NCBI RefSeq assembly: GCF_032062135.1
Contig: NC_092858.1
Coordinates: 168,207,320-168,271,319, forward strand
Length of the DNA stretch: 64,000 nt
Origin: Pyxicephalus adspersus
Lineage: Eukaryota; Chordata; Amphibia; Anura; Pyxicephalidae
Direction: 5' to 3'
The notes under the pieces: generated by a model
Databases searched by the model: none
Told to the model about the DNA's origin: nothing
What the model saw: the letters and a program-made list of their open reading frames with translations, nothing else
Part shown: positions 10,791 through 21,399 of the stretch, one piece after another
How the letters are laid out: every line of letters begins with the position of its first letter
How positions within the stretch are numbered: position 1 is the stretch's first letter
Made by a program: the position numbers and the translations under genes

Positions 10791-11492
10791 AATAACATCA
10801 TTATTATACAATAAAAAAATGTATAAAAATAATGCACGCATAGTAAGAAAATAAAATACACTAAAAAAATATAAAAATGTAAAGACTTGGTTCCAATCAT
10901 TTTTTAAAAAATATGCTCTTATGTGATTTTTTAGGTCTGTGAATAAAGCATATCTAACCCCTAAAACAAAAACATAATATATATTAGTTTACCAGTGTTT
11001 ACGAAGAACTAAAGTTAAAAATGGTGAACAAGCAGGTTCTTTGTTGCAGAAGTGGTGATATCTCGTCTGTGATAAAACAAACTTACCTTAATTTTTTTAC
11101 CTAAAACTTACTTCTCCTCGCTTCCTCGCCAGTAACAGTATCTTTACCCGGACCTCTTCCAGGTTCAGGAACTTCTGTCACCTTAATTGGCCAGGCCAAA
11201 ATTACGGTACATACTGTATCTCCTACTGTACATACTGTATCTCCTGTATATGAGCATGGGAGATAATTGGTTCCCAGCAGCCAGATTCACCAAGATTGTA
11301 CAATGAGCTTTGCATGAGCAACTTAGCAAACATTAAAGAAATTATATAAAAACAGGCAACTGAATTGTAGGCTCAACTTTGCTCCTTACTGATCTCATTC
11401 ATTTTAATGGATGCATTTAGGAACCACTTTGTGCATTTGGTTGCAAGCGGTGCAATTGAGTTGGATTGTGACTGGAGTTGTTGAATGTAACC
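10791..11492. other. Presumed intron of the galactosyltransferase gene
   Basis: AT-rich. A minus-strand GTAAGT donor-like site sits at about 11,106-11,111 after a purine-rich GC-richer block, but similar GGTAAGTG phrases occur in the nearby TTAA elements, so I do not call an exon. Confidence 0.35.
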
Positions 11493-12832
11493 TTAACCAC
11501 CTGAGCATTACACTGATTTCTAGATTTCTGTTCCAAAAGCGTCACAGGTTTTCATAAATTTTTTTTTTTTAAATTGTAGACCTGTAACTTACAGAAATAT
11601 GTCCGAATAGGGTTCTAGTAGATATCATGAATATAAAAAATGTTTGAAACACACAATCATGTAAAAAAAAAAAAAAACTTTTAATAAAATTAAAGGAAAA
11701 ACACAAAAATCAGCTTAAACAAGAACACATAAATAAATGAAAAATACTGAAAATGCGATAATTCGGTATAATGTATAGTAATATATTTTTCTAAAACACC
11801 TCCCTAGTGTCCGTCACATACCTATAGACAAAACCACATAAATATATTTTCTATTATTTTGTATTGGATTGGATACAGGACTTTGTATTAAATCCAATAC
11901 AAAAAATTTGAATTTTCCGCTACGACCCTCATCGACGGGCGCACGCACGCGCATCACCAGGAATCGCCGAGGGACGCGTACGCAAATGCAGGGTATTCTA
12001 ATTCTTTCCAAACTTCCATGCAAAAAGTGTTACATTTTTTGCATGGAAATTTATTTTGGATTGTAGGCTCTAATTCACCGAATTACCGCATAACTCACCA
12101 AAATATGTCCAAAATTTTATAAATTTAATAATTAAATTTTTTTTTTATAAAACATAAAAAAAAAAAAATCTTTAAAAAAAACTAAAAAAAGTTAAAAAAA
12201 AAAAAAAAGGGTAAAATGTAATGTACAGTAGCTTATATAATATATATATAATACAATTATATATATATTATATAAGGATTTCTTTGTATTGAACTCAATA
12301 CAGCTTTTTTGTATTGAGTTCAATACAAAGGAACTCAATGCAAAATTTTGAATTTGCCGCCCCGCCTCCCTCCCGCGCCGACGCACGCAGCGACATCACC
12401 GGGAAATCCCGGTGATCGTCTCTGCACTCGCCGGCTGGACACCGAAGAGGACAGACGTGTCCGGAGGAGCGGAGGGAGAAGGTTGGTTTTTTTTTTTTTT
12501 TTTGTCCAGCGATCGACGCTGGACAGGGAGAGGCACAGGGATAGGGACAGGGACAGGGAGAGGAGGGAGAGGAAGCCGGCTGGCTTAGAAAAGAAAGCCA
12601 GCTGGCTTTCTCCTCTAAGCCGGCCGGCTTTTTCTTTTAAGGAGAGGGACACCCGACGCTGGAGGACGACGCTGGAACATGGACCCGACGCTGGAACACG
12701 GAACCGACGCTGGATTAGCACAGCGGGACCAGGTAAGTGGGGATTTTAGTGTAGGCGAAAAAATACGGGGTTATCCAAAAGAGCAAAAATATTTAGTGCG
12801 AGAAATTACGGGCTTAGCGGTTGGGGGTTTAA
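11493..12832. mobile_element. piggyBac-type TTAA element, composite copy
   Basis: The ends are TTAA-CCACCTGAGCATTACAC and, reversed, TTAA-ACCCCCAACCGCTAAGCC. TTAA flanks are the mark of piggyBac insertions. Two internal GC-rich blocks with CAATACAAA words (11,860-12,010 and 12,280-12,470) match cores of the copies at 13.8 kb and 58.4 kb, one in inverted orientation, so the copy is composite. Nested hairpins lie at 12,575-12,628. A purine-rich GGGACAGGGA tract is at 12,530-12,570. No transposase is present, so the element is non-autonomous. Confidence 0.65.
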
Positions 12833-13653
12833 GCAGCGAGCCACTTCATTTGACTTAGTTGCAATCGTCTTAAACCACCAAGTGGCCACGGTTGCTGCTG
12901 GAGAAGAGAAATGATCCACAATTCATCTTTATTTATGAGCTTGCTGTAGACATTGAACCACAGCAAACCAACCACCTCAACCACAACCACACTTGCATGG
13001 GGTAGCAGTTGAACAATTGAAACAACAATTGCAAGTGAAACAACAACTGCGGGATTAACCCGCCTAATATTAAGGAGGGGAGACTGGGAGTTACTAACAG
13101 CATTGGTTTTTCAACCGCAAATCTGAAAGACACCTGAATAGTTTGGCAGTTCTAGTTTTCCTCTGTTCCTGTATGTTCAGGACACCCTAAAGATAAATGC
13201 TAGGCAAACATCTAAATACACTGACAAAATGCATACTATCATGTGAAATTGTAAATGCAACTTATGGAAAATGTTGAACTTTTTTAAATATATAAACTGA
13301 AGCAGTGCTTTTATATAAAAGTAATATACTTGAAACAAACACTCATAAAATTAACATGGTATCTGCATGCATATCTCTCATATTCTATATTAATGAAAAT
13401 GCAAATAATGAACATAGGAACCTCCTTAGAAAGTATGCTGGTGTAACCTGTTTAAACTAAACTTCAGATTCAAAAGGTTGAACTTTTTGATATATCATTA
13501 TAATTACTGTGTTTTCCCCATGCAAACCAAGTTATGTTAATCTGTAACACAACAGGCACACACAGGAAAGGGTTCATATACACCTTTATCACTGGTGCTT
13601 GATGCTTGTAATAGATGTTCATTCTGAATGGTCCTTTAAAGGAAAGTAGCAGG
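12833..13653. other. No gene recognised
   Basis: AT-rich unique-looking sequence with CAACAATTGC-type short repeats near 13,000-13,050. No coding or repeat assignment. Confidence 0.45.
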
Positions 13654-14669
13654 TTAACCTCCCTAGGGGTAGAAAAAAGTTGCTAAAAGCGGTAACCCCG
13701 AGTCACACTCGGGGTATGTAAACCTATGGAAGTAATAGTAAATACAGCACTTACCTGATCCGCCGGCGTCCCGCATCGTCCATCACCGCAATGTCTGTCT
13801 TCTTCCGGCTGACTTCTGCATTGGATGAGTCACCGGGGAGTTCCCGGTGACGTCGGTGTGTGTGTACATTGCCGGCGGGGCGGGAAATTTAAAAACCATT
13901 TGTCTTGCATTCAATACAAAATAACTGTATTGAATGCAATACATTGGATTTATATGTGTAAAAGCAGTACATTGTTTTCAAGTACATAAATTTTACAGTA
14001 TATATATTAGTAAGAGTATAATATGTATTTTTTTTTAAATGTAATTTTTTTTTTTTTTAACTATTGTGGGAATTAGCTGGACAAATGGTACGCAACTAGC
14101 AGGACTGGATGCCAAATCAGGGTTTTATTGCAAAAAAACACCAAAAATTGTCCCAAGAGGAAGGCTTAATGTCAGCCAGGTAAAAACCAAACACACAAGC
14201 ACTTATCTTCAGCTGCCCATGTTCATAACTGTCCATTTCCAACAAAAAGGCAGAAAATCAACTAGGGTCACCTTGTTTGTAAAGTCTTGTCTCTCTCTCT
14301 TTCTGCTGCATGCTCTCAAGCCCTCTCCATTAGGGTCATAGCACATCACATCCCCCTAACTGAGCTCCTGGCTCTGTGTTATATCTCCACCCTCATCAAT
14401 TATCTCCCAGATGAGAGTCCTCCACCTGCCCCTTTACACAGAAGAGGAATCCTGTGCAAATCTATCTGCTCTCTAGTACCTTCATGCTGGTTACCTACAA
14501 TATATAGATTATTACATTTATTCAATTTATTATTTTTACATGATTTTGTGTTTCCAACGCTATTATACTCATACTGTTACATTATACTGTAAAATAAATT
14601 TTCATGAAAAACAATGTACCGCTTTTAGACATATAATACTGGAAAGAAATGAACCGCTAGGAAGGTTAA
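13654..14669. mobile_element. piggyBac-type TTAA element with solo LTR inside
   Basis: Flanking TTAA at 13,654-13,657 and 14,666-14,669. The ends CCTCCCTAGGGGT and, reversed, CCTTCCTAGCGGT form a terminal inverted repeat. Next to the left end is a CCCCGAGTCACACTCGGGG palindrome, also seen in the 58.2-kb copy. The inner CATTCAATACAAAATAACTG region is shared by the family. The A/T-rich right half is interrupted by the LTR at 14,065-14,499. No transposase. Confidence 0.8.
14065..14499 (-). mobile_element. Solo LTR, family C, nested in TTAA element
   Basis: Read on the minus strand, this 435-bp block begins TGTAGGTAACC and ends AATTCCCACA, the TG...CA ends of an LTR, and holds a polyadenylation signal (GCAATAAAACC) about 60 bases before its end. 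Flanks are CTAT and ATAT, an imperfect 4-bp target duplication. AT-rich sequence of the host TTAA element continues on both sides. No internal region remains. Confidence 0.6.
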
Positions 14670-14820
14670 CACAATACTTAATGTGAGAAAAAAAAGCTGC
14701 ATAACTTGCTTCTGTGCATTGGCAGCCAATTCCACTACCTAAATTAGGCTGTTAAATTGAGGTACAATAGATGCTTAAGCTTGTGTGTTAAATGTACAGA
14801 AGAGGCCGAGTGCAGAGTTC

Positions 14821-15018
14821 CCAGGTCTGTACACCAGCTGTGCCCATTATAAAGGGCCCCTACCAACCCTGTGCTAAGCTGCCAGGTCTGTATACCCCCG
14901 GTGCCTATTATGAGAGGTTCTCAATACTCCTGTGCCCAGGTCTTCTCCGCTATTGTGCTGAGTTCTTGGGTCTGCACACCAGTTGTGCCCATCATAAGAG
15001 GTTCTGATTGTATCTAGG
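14821..15018. repeat. Three-unit diverged tandem repeat
   Basis: Units start at 14,821 and 14,882 with CCAGGTCTGTA and at 14,966 with TTGGGTCTGCA, each followed by a GTGCCCATTATAA-like phrase. Unit length is uneven (61 and 84 bases). No coding sense. Confidence 0.6.
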
Positions 15019-15117
15019 GCGAACAGAAACACAGAGTGGAAAAGGATAAGCAGAACATCCCACAACTACCAGGATGATAGGAACAATCAGGAATTGAAAA
15101 GGAGATAGAGAGACACT

Positions 15118-15330
15118 GAGCCTAATTTATGAAAACTATCCAAGGCTGGAGAGAATACATTTCTATCAGTGAAGCTGGGTGATCCAGCAAACCTGGAATG
15201 GATCTGGTTCAGGATTGAAAACATTTTCTAAAAAATAGCAAACTACTTTTAAGAAATCTATTCCAGGTTTGCCAGATAACCCAGCTTCACTTAATTCATC
15301 ACTTAGTTCTCTCCAAACAGATTTTTTTTG
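15118..15330. mobile_element. Palindromic MITE
   Basis: The left arm has GAAGCTGGGTGATCCAGCAA and the right arm its near complement, with a loop of about 40 bases around 15,215-15,250. The outer ends (GCCTAATTTATGAAAACT) have decayed. Same family as 2,444-2,747 and 35,948-36,160. Confidence 0.75.
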
Positions 15331-16460
15331 GTTTCACAATCAGGGATGAAACAGGAGCCACAAATCAAAAAGAAAAGAAATCAAAAGAACAAAGTGTGCA
15401 AATATTGGGAAAACTAAAATCACTTTTAAGGAGATACACAGAACGGTGATTATGTTCAGCAAAATATATTTTTGGCATTCAGGACCCTTGGCTTCTTATC
15501 ATAGTTTGCATCTAAAGCTTACCATTTTGAATACAAAGAAAATACTTTGCTCTGCTTGTTATGGCTATTTTTGTGCTAAAGCAAATAATGAACTTTGGCA
15601 AAGAACAGAGGAGCAGATTGTTAAAAATGAGCTCATTGTCAGTCTGCGCGGGTCTTCTCTGATTATCTTTGGTTCATGTCCTGAATGGCATCAACCTCAT
15701 TTACATGCTGATCATTCCCAAGAAAGATTGCTGTGAACAATGGTGCACCAGTCAATCCTTACGGCCATTATACAATTAGAAAACCTCTGAGATAGCCCTA
15801 CACATATGTCAATGATTTGAATGCAAGCTGGGTCGGCCAAGACGTGATGACTTCTACCCTTATCCAGCATTTATTCATCACCTGCACTGAGTTTAATTGC
15901 AGACTAATTGCTTGTATGCTGTTTATGTGTTCAGCCCTGGAAACTGCCAATGGCATAATAGTAGTTTAAAGTCTAGAAATGTTTTTGATGTTTCCTCCCT
16001 TTATGTAATCTATGGCCTACCAGGCACAACATTAAAGGATCATGTAGATAGTTGTGTTGCAGGCACATTTTACTATGCGGTATTTAAAAACCCAACAGAC
16101 ACCCCATATGGCTGTTATAATGCCCTGTGTTGAAAAAAAAATGTAGGTCCAATTTTAGTGTGTTTACATGCATTGAATAAAGGACCACAATGGTGCCGAA
16201 GGTCACCTGCTGCCAAGCAAGTCTTATTGCTATTTTACATTTGGCAGTTGACCTGAATTTTGGCAGGGCAAGGGGAGTGTGTATTACCAGAAGTACATGG
16301 ATTTTCACAAGGGCTGGGTATAACAGCAGAGAAAAAGGGGTCTCTTCTATACAGCTAGGCATTTAATGTAGATGTTTGCTATAAAGGTTTCATTTAAAGA
16401 CAAACTCCATTAAAAAATATGGCTCCCAATGCTGCAAGGGTTTAAGGACCACCTTTTTTT
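15331..16460. other. Unique-looking sequence; possible conserved non-coding block at 15,640-15,960
   Basis: The 15,640-15,960 part is not shared with any other region here, has balanced base content and several homeobox-type TAAT cores (for example TTTAATTGCAGACTAATTGC near 15,892). It reads like vertebrate regulatory DNA, but this is only an impression. The rest holds nothing I recognise. Confidence 0.3.
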
Positions 16461-16692
16461 TGTCTAGGCAAATTTTTCTCAACAAGGGTTCCATCAGAGG
16501 TTGCTAGGGGCGAGCTGTTTGTGCCTCTTGGGTCAGTATAGGTGACATCAATGGTAAGGGTAACATTTTTCCTAATGACCAACATACTAAGGTACTTTGA
16601 GTGGAGATATAAATATAAATACATCAGAGATTTCCTGAAGACCCAAAGTTATTTCAAGGGTTCCCCTATGCTTAAAAGGTTGAGAATGTCTG
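16461..16692. mobile_element. hAT-like non-autonomous element
   Basis: Starts CTAGGCAAATTTTTCTCAAC and, reversed from the right, CCAGACATTCTCAACC. The inner AAGGGTTCC phrases on both sides point inward. This 'tctcaac...agggttcc' end type resembles the element starting near 42,999. I could not find a clean 8-bp target duplication. Confidence 0.5.
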
Positions 16693-17634
16693 GTCTATGG
16701 TGATCAGTATAAGTAGATATAATTAACTTGTCCCTCACTCTTGCAGGCTTCCTTCCTGTCCGGGGAAAAAAGTGGGGGGATCGAAGATGCTTAGTGGTGC
16801 ATCCAACAGTGCAGTAAAAACAGAAAACAGGTTTTTAAATGATAATTTATGCATTCAAATTCATACAGTAAATACATTCTGATGATAGAAGTATTCATGG
16901 GGGCTAATGATGTACACAATTAATGTTTCATTGCTTCTCACTACCTAATCTGTCCAGTTGTATACAGTCATCATACCCATATCACAGAAAATTGATAATA
17001 TCTTTGATAAGCTCGAACGAACCACCATGTCACCCTGATTTACATGCCGGGTGAGTGACTTTTTTAAAGCTTTGGATCTCCCACCACAATCTCTTTGGAG
17101 TGAACCTTTGTTTAATGTCCCCAATCCTCTGTAATAGAAGATCTTTATATTCATTTACTATGAAATTGTTATCATGTATGACTGGAAGTTTATTGATAGT
17201 GAAAATGTCTCCCATGAGTTTTTACTTAAAGTTAATCTCAGGTACAGAGATCTGTCACCTAGGAGTCCAAGAATAATGGTATCAAGAGAACAAGCTTAGG
17301 GAACAAAAAGAAGACACTGTTTCTATTCCATCATCTAGCTGGAAACTGCTGGAAATAAACTGAGGAGCTTAGCTTTGGAAACAAATAAATAGATCTGAGA
17401 TTTGTTGTGGATTGGATAAATTTGCCCCACTGTTTATAATGCTTACGAACCCTTAGAGATCTCTACAAAACATCCATAAAAAGTTATTTTGGCTGGACAT
17501 ACACTTTAAATTACACCCATTGGCAAAGTATATTGGGGTGTAATTCAAAATGAATGGCTCCACATTACATCAGCATGCACATTGGTGCACTATCACAGTG
17601 AGTGCAGCGAAGACCACAGCGCAGACCTCAATTT
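16693..17634. other. No gene recognised
   Basis: A minus-strand frame at 17,030-17,215 contains a somewhat protein-like stretch (KDLLLQRIGDIKQRF) and may be a decayed retroelement piece, but I could not match it to a family and do not call it. Confidence 0.35.
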
Positions 17635-17932
17635 AAAGCTGCGTACACACGTGCAATTCTTGTACGATGCATGAACGATGCAACGAACAAAGGACTACAC
17701 GATGCATGAACGAGTGCTGTACATACAGCACCGTTCTGCTCTATGAAGAGGGGAGGGGGAGAGCGACGGAGCGGCACCCTGCTGCACGCTCTCTCCCTTC
17801 CCTTGCATTAGGATCGCTCATCGTTCATCGTCCGATGAATGACCTGGGCTGTACACATGCTAGATTCTCGCCCGATATCTGGCCAATGCCGATTATCGGT
17901 CGAGAAAAATTTGACGTGTGTACGCAGCTTAA
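17635..17932. mobile_element. Complete MITE with GCTGCGTACACACG ends
   Basis: The left end TTAAAGCTGCGTACACACG and, reversed from the right, TTAAGCTGCGTACACACG are almost identical. The interior carries two CGATGCATGAACGA words, a GAGGGGAGGGGGAGAG tract opposed by CTCTCTCCCTTCCC, and CGATAT/CCGATTATCGG. About 298 bp with no ORF. Copies or ends are at 1-84 and 6,979-7,313. Confidence 0.85.
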
Positions 17933-18186
17933 GTTTGATAGTAATAAACTATAAGAAACATATCACTGGTAACACTATTACAGTTAAATAACACAGGTCA
18001 ACAAAAAATTAGTTTTGATAATCATCAGAAACCACAGAAAACTTTTCTAAATCCCTAAAACGTACAGTTCCTGAGTTTTTAAGTACTATTATAGGTAACA
18101 TTGTATGTGCATGTATTTTGTACTAAAACGTAAGTACCATTGAAGTGAATGTTAATACATCTTCAGTGTGTCAACTTTTTCATTTC

Positions 18187-18440
18187 TCACCGTGCTAATA
18201 AAGCGTCCCTTAAAAAAAGATTTTTACGAAAATTGGGTGGCACAGTCGAGAAAGGAGTAATTAAAAATCCCAGTAGAGACCAAGATTGAACCAAACTGGA
18301 CTCTAATTTTACTACTGTATATTGAGATGTGCCATGCCACCAGTCCTTGACATGTCTCATAAGGCATGCCAAATTATATTTGCGTAGATCAGGGCATTTA
18401 TCCCCCAAATTGTCTTTAGAAGAAATTAGTTTAGATCTAG
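18187..18440 (-). pseudogene. L1 LINE ORF2 fragment
   Basis: The minus-strand frame reads LRKYNLACLMRHVKDWW and later PPNFRKNLFLRDALLA, a C-terminal region I recognise from vertebrate L1-type ORF2 proteins, downstream of the reverse transcriptase core. It follows the ORF1 remnant directly in the same orientation, so endonuclease and reverse transcriptase domains have been lost by internal deletion. Confidence 0.65.
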
Positions 18441-18449
18441 CAATACAAA

Positions 18450-19325
18450 GAGTTTTTCCCTGCTGATTGAAGTTTTTTTAACGTCTGTGTGACGTAGAAG
18501 TAATGGTAAAGTTTGTAGAGGATATACGTTATTTATATATTTTAAGCACTCCATGGTTTGATAAGGCAAAGCAAAATCCCTTTTCAATAAGTTGTTAGCA
18601 CAGGGAAGAGAAGGCCCGTCGCTGTTTGGTAATCTCCATGGAGTAATCAGAAAATAACAAAATTCTAGTGTCATCAATGCAAAAATGGTCTTGCCTTTAA
18701 AAGAAGCATCTTATCAGTGAAGTGATGATATTGCACTGTTAAAGGACGAGGAAATGGTTTATTACGCTGAGGGGGGGGTCCCAATTTGTGGGCCTTCTCT
18801 ATCTTCATGGGTACTGTAAGCCCCAAAGATTTAGGGAGAGTGATGGAACATAGCTTTTCCAATTCAGAAGGCTTATATGACTCAGGAACACCAATGATGT
18901 GCAAGTTATTGTGGCGTGCTCTATTTTCCATATCTTTTACTTTTTCCTGTAATTGCAAGTACTAATCATTCATCTGTTGCTGTTTTGTACGGGTAGTCAA
19001 TAAATCATCTTCCAAATCACTAATTCGTTGCTGCATGCTTTGCAGCTCTTCCCCATGTTTAGTGACAACTTCTGTTATAGCCTGTAAATGCTGCTGTAAT
19101 GCCTCTTTAATATCATGTAGCAAAGTAGGCTCAAGATAGTGGGAGACCTCCTTAGCGAGCTTGGTGTAGTCTATGGCCATGCAGAAATGTGTAGGGGACT
19201 CTGTCCTACCTATACCGGAAGACTCGTCTGCGTGGTCCCGCATGGCGTTGGCCATCCTGGCCTGTGATGCTTCTTCCCTGCCTGCTTCTGCTGGGAACGT
19301 CTAGAGGACTGAGAGCCTAAGATAA
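18450..19325 (-). pseudogene. L1 LINE ORF1 remnant
   Basis: ORF1p is the RNA-binding chaperone of L1. The N-terminal part (19,255-18,962) is predicted coiled coil, ending ISDLEDDLLTTRTKQQQMND, then an in-frame TAG, then the conserved RNA-recognition region beginning LQEKVKDMENRARHNNLHI (18,958-18,674). A frameshift at about 18,677 moves the C-terminal domain (ILLFSDYSMEITKQRRAF) into the next frame. A possible true start lies upstream at about 19,335 in another frame (MERFILGSQ). Disabled by at least one stop and two frameshifts. Confidence 0.85.
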
Positions 19326-19360
19326 AGCGTTCCATCCGCTCTCTGGATTGCTTCAAGCAG

Positions 19361-19906
19361 TCAGTTCATGTTGTCATAGCTCTCCTTTAGGTTAATGGAA
19401 TAGGCAATCGGTATACTTGGTTTGGAGTTACCATTATGCAGTAAGACTGATTTCACACTTCTTTGGGAGGAATCAATGAAGATACGCCATTCAGATGGAA
19501 CATGCTCTTGTGACAAACTGGTAAAGAGGGCATTTATATCATGACAGTAGCACACTGAGCTATCACTAGTGAAGAATGTTGCCAAGTTATGGTTTCGTTT
19601 TCTGTAGTGAGTTACAGTTACACCCTTTGCAAGCAAGTGTTTCTGTTTAAGCCTTGAAGCAAGAAGTTCTGCATTGTCTTTGGAGAGATTTAGATCATGA
19701 ACTAGATCATTTAGTTCTGCTTGTGTAAAGATCTGTGGTTCTGAATCTTCAGTCCAAGAATTATCCTGGTCACCAAGTGCACAGCCGAAATATAATTTGT
19801 ATATCTTTTTAGGTTCTCTGGTAATTGGGTGACGTTGTGCTTTCATCATGAATGAACCACACACGTAACAGAAACTGTCTGGATCATTGGGGAAATTTCT
19901 AGGCAT
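19361..19906 (-). pseudogene. Fragment of an uncharacterised, probably transposon-encoded protein
   Basis: A 181-codon open frame starting MPRNFPNDPDSFCYVCG, with a Cys-x2-Cys pair, YKLYFGCALGDQD, then abruptly the later part LNDLVHDLNLSKDNAELLAS and FIDSSQRSVKSVLLHNGN. I recall this arrangement from large families of uncharacterised predicted proteins in cnidarians, arthropods and fish, in which a long region separates GDQD-SW from the LNDL block. Here that region is missing in frame, and the C-terminal part stops after KESYDN at the junction with the L1 5' end. So it is truncated, yet free of stops over 540 bases. Function unknown; domesticated exon or young repeat are both possible. Confidence 0.6.
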
Positions 19907-19924
19907 GATGATAAATAAAATCAA

Positions 19925-21054
19925 TCACAGTTAGTGCGGTCTCTAACCTTAAAAAAACTGTCAAATGTTGTAATATGTTAAGGCTTTTTATAAAGAATTT
20001 CACACAATATATAATTAGCTGCATCACAAAAACTAGACGTGCTGGAGAAAAACTGAACACAGATTTAAAATGCACATAAGAATTACTACAAATCACAGAT
20101 AAAATATATCTGATTAAAATAAAATGTTGACTCGTGTAATATGGAGGGATTAGATCCCCAAAAAAGGACAGTTAGGAGCTATATGGAGGTGGTTGTTCTC
20201 CAGGTTTTGTGGTTACTTAATCTGTCCCCAAGACATTTTAAATACAATTGACATAAAACACCTATGGAAGCTTAAAGTGAACCTGTCAGTCATTATTGAC
20301 TTTAAATAATGTATGATGCCCTGTATGGTCAATTTTAATCTGCATTTATAATACATACGAGTATATCCTGTTTAGTGCAACTCTCCTAAATGGATGACGC
20401 TGAACGTACCTTATCTTGATCCCATTGATTGCTGTTTTTACTAGTTTTCATACTATAAATAAGTTAATAAATATACTCTTAGGAGATACCAAATATGTCA
20501 ACCCTTAAAGTTGCATGGGACTATAAAGTGCTTTTGTCAATGTTTTCTGTTTAATTGTTGCAGATTCACCCTCAACTTTTTTAATAAACGTTTATCCCAA
20601 GAACAGTTTTGGATATAAATATAATTGCATTTCGTTTTGGTGTGGCTTTGGTGGGCATTAATATATCATTTGGAAAGAAATCTACAATGCCTGTATACCC
20701 CTGCATTTCCTTAATTTATTCTGTGTATATGTGCTTACCCCATCTCTCTTGCTGCATTTTATTATTCCCCCATCATTTCCATCAATATTCCTCCACGATT
20801 CACCAAGGGGGCAAAGCCTTAATAATCTACTAAAATGGTCAATTACAAAGTGACACACTGCAGAACAAGGCATTGTAAGTCAGTAATAGCGAAATGATCA
20901 GCTGCCTACAGATCAGAAAGCCTATACACAATACAGATGACTTTTTGATCAGTGCTCCAATGGATGGGGTCCTCCTTAATGCTGGTGACAACCTACATTA
21001 TATATGTCATTTTATAATTTTACTTTTCATTTTTTCATTGTTGCGTACAGTACA
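19925..21054. other. No gene recognised
   Basis: AT-rich. No repeat from elsewhere in the window and no long frame. Confidence 0.45.
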
Positions 21055-21399
21055 CATTGGGTGTACCTTCAACCGGTGGTCTGCAAGAAAATTTTGGTGG
21101 TCTGCGGCTCTGGCTGGTGTGCCCCCGAGCAGGGTCAGGTGAAGAACCCCGCTGGGAGGGCGCACCGGCCAAAGCCGCAGACCATGGCTCCCATACGGAT
21201 CACTGGCTCAGGACACCACTAGCCCACTCTACCATCACAGGCTCAGACTCGCAATAGGAGAGTGGGTGGGTTCTTGCATCATGACGCCACAATGGGGGAT
21301 GTTTCCTCCCCCTTAGGTGACATCCGGCTCCACACACATGTGCAGTTCAGAGCCGGTAAGTTTAGTGGTCCGTGGGTCCGAAAAGGTTGGCGACCACTG
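21055..21399. mobile_element. hAT-like non-autonomous element, GC-rich
   Basis: The right end, read inward, is CAGTGGTCGCCAACCTTTTC, a typical hAT-type terminus. The left end is CATTGGGTGTACCTTCAACC. The sub-terminal GGTGGTCTGC and GTGGTCCGTGG phrases are mirrored. The GC-rich middle makes short open frames by chance. A clean 8-bp target duplication is not visible. Confidence 0.65.

Noticed and set aside
10763..10900. 46-codon upstream extension of the galactosyltransferase
   Set aside because: AT-rich, hydrophobic without family similarity, and separated from the conserved start by a good splice acceptor.
11097..11180. Possible 5' exon of the galactosyltransferase gene ending at a GTAAGT donor
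   Set aside because: The donor is good but there is no independent evidence, and similar GGTAAGTG phrases belong to nearby repeats.
12335..12749. Overlapping open frames of 128 and 133 codons on both strands
   Set aside because: They lie in the GC-rich core of a TTAA element with simple GGGACAGGGA repeats and hairpins; the composition, not coding, keeps them open.
17030..17280. Protein-like minus-strand stretch (KDLLLQRIGDIKQRF)
   Set aside because: Could be a decayed retroelement, but I cannot match it to a family and there are no neighbouring landmarks.
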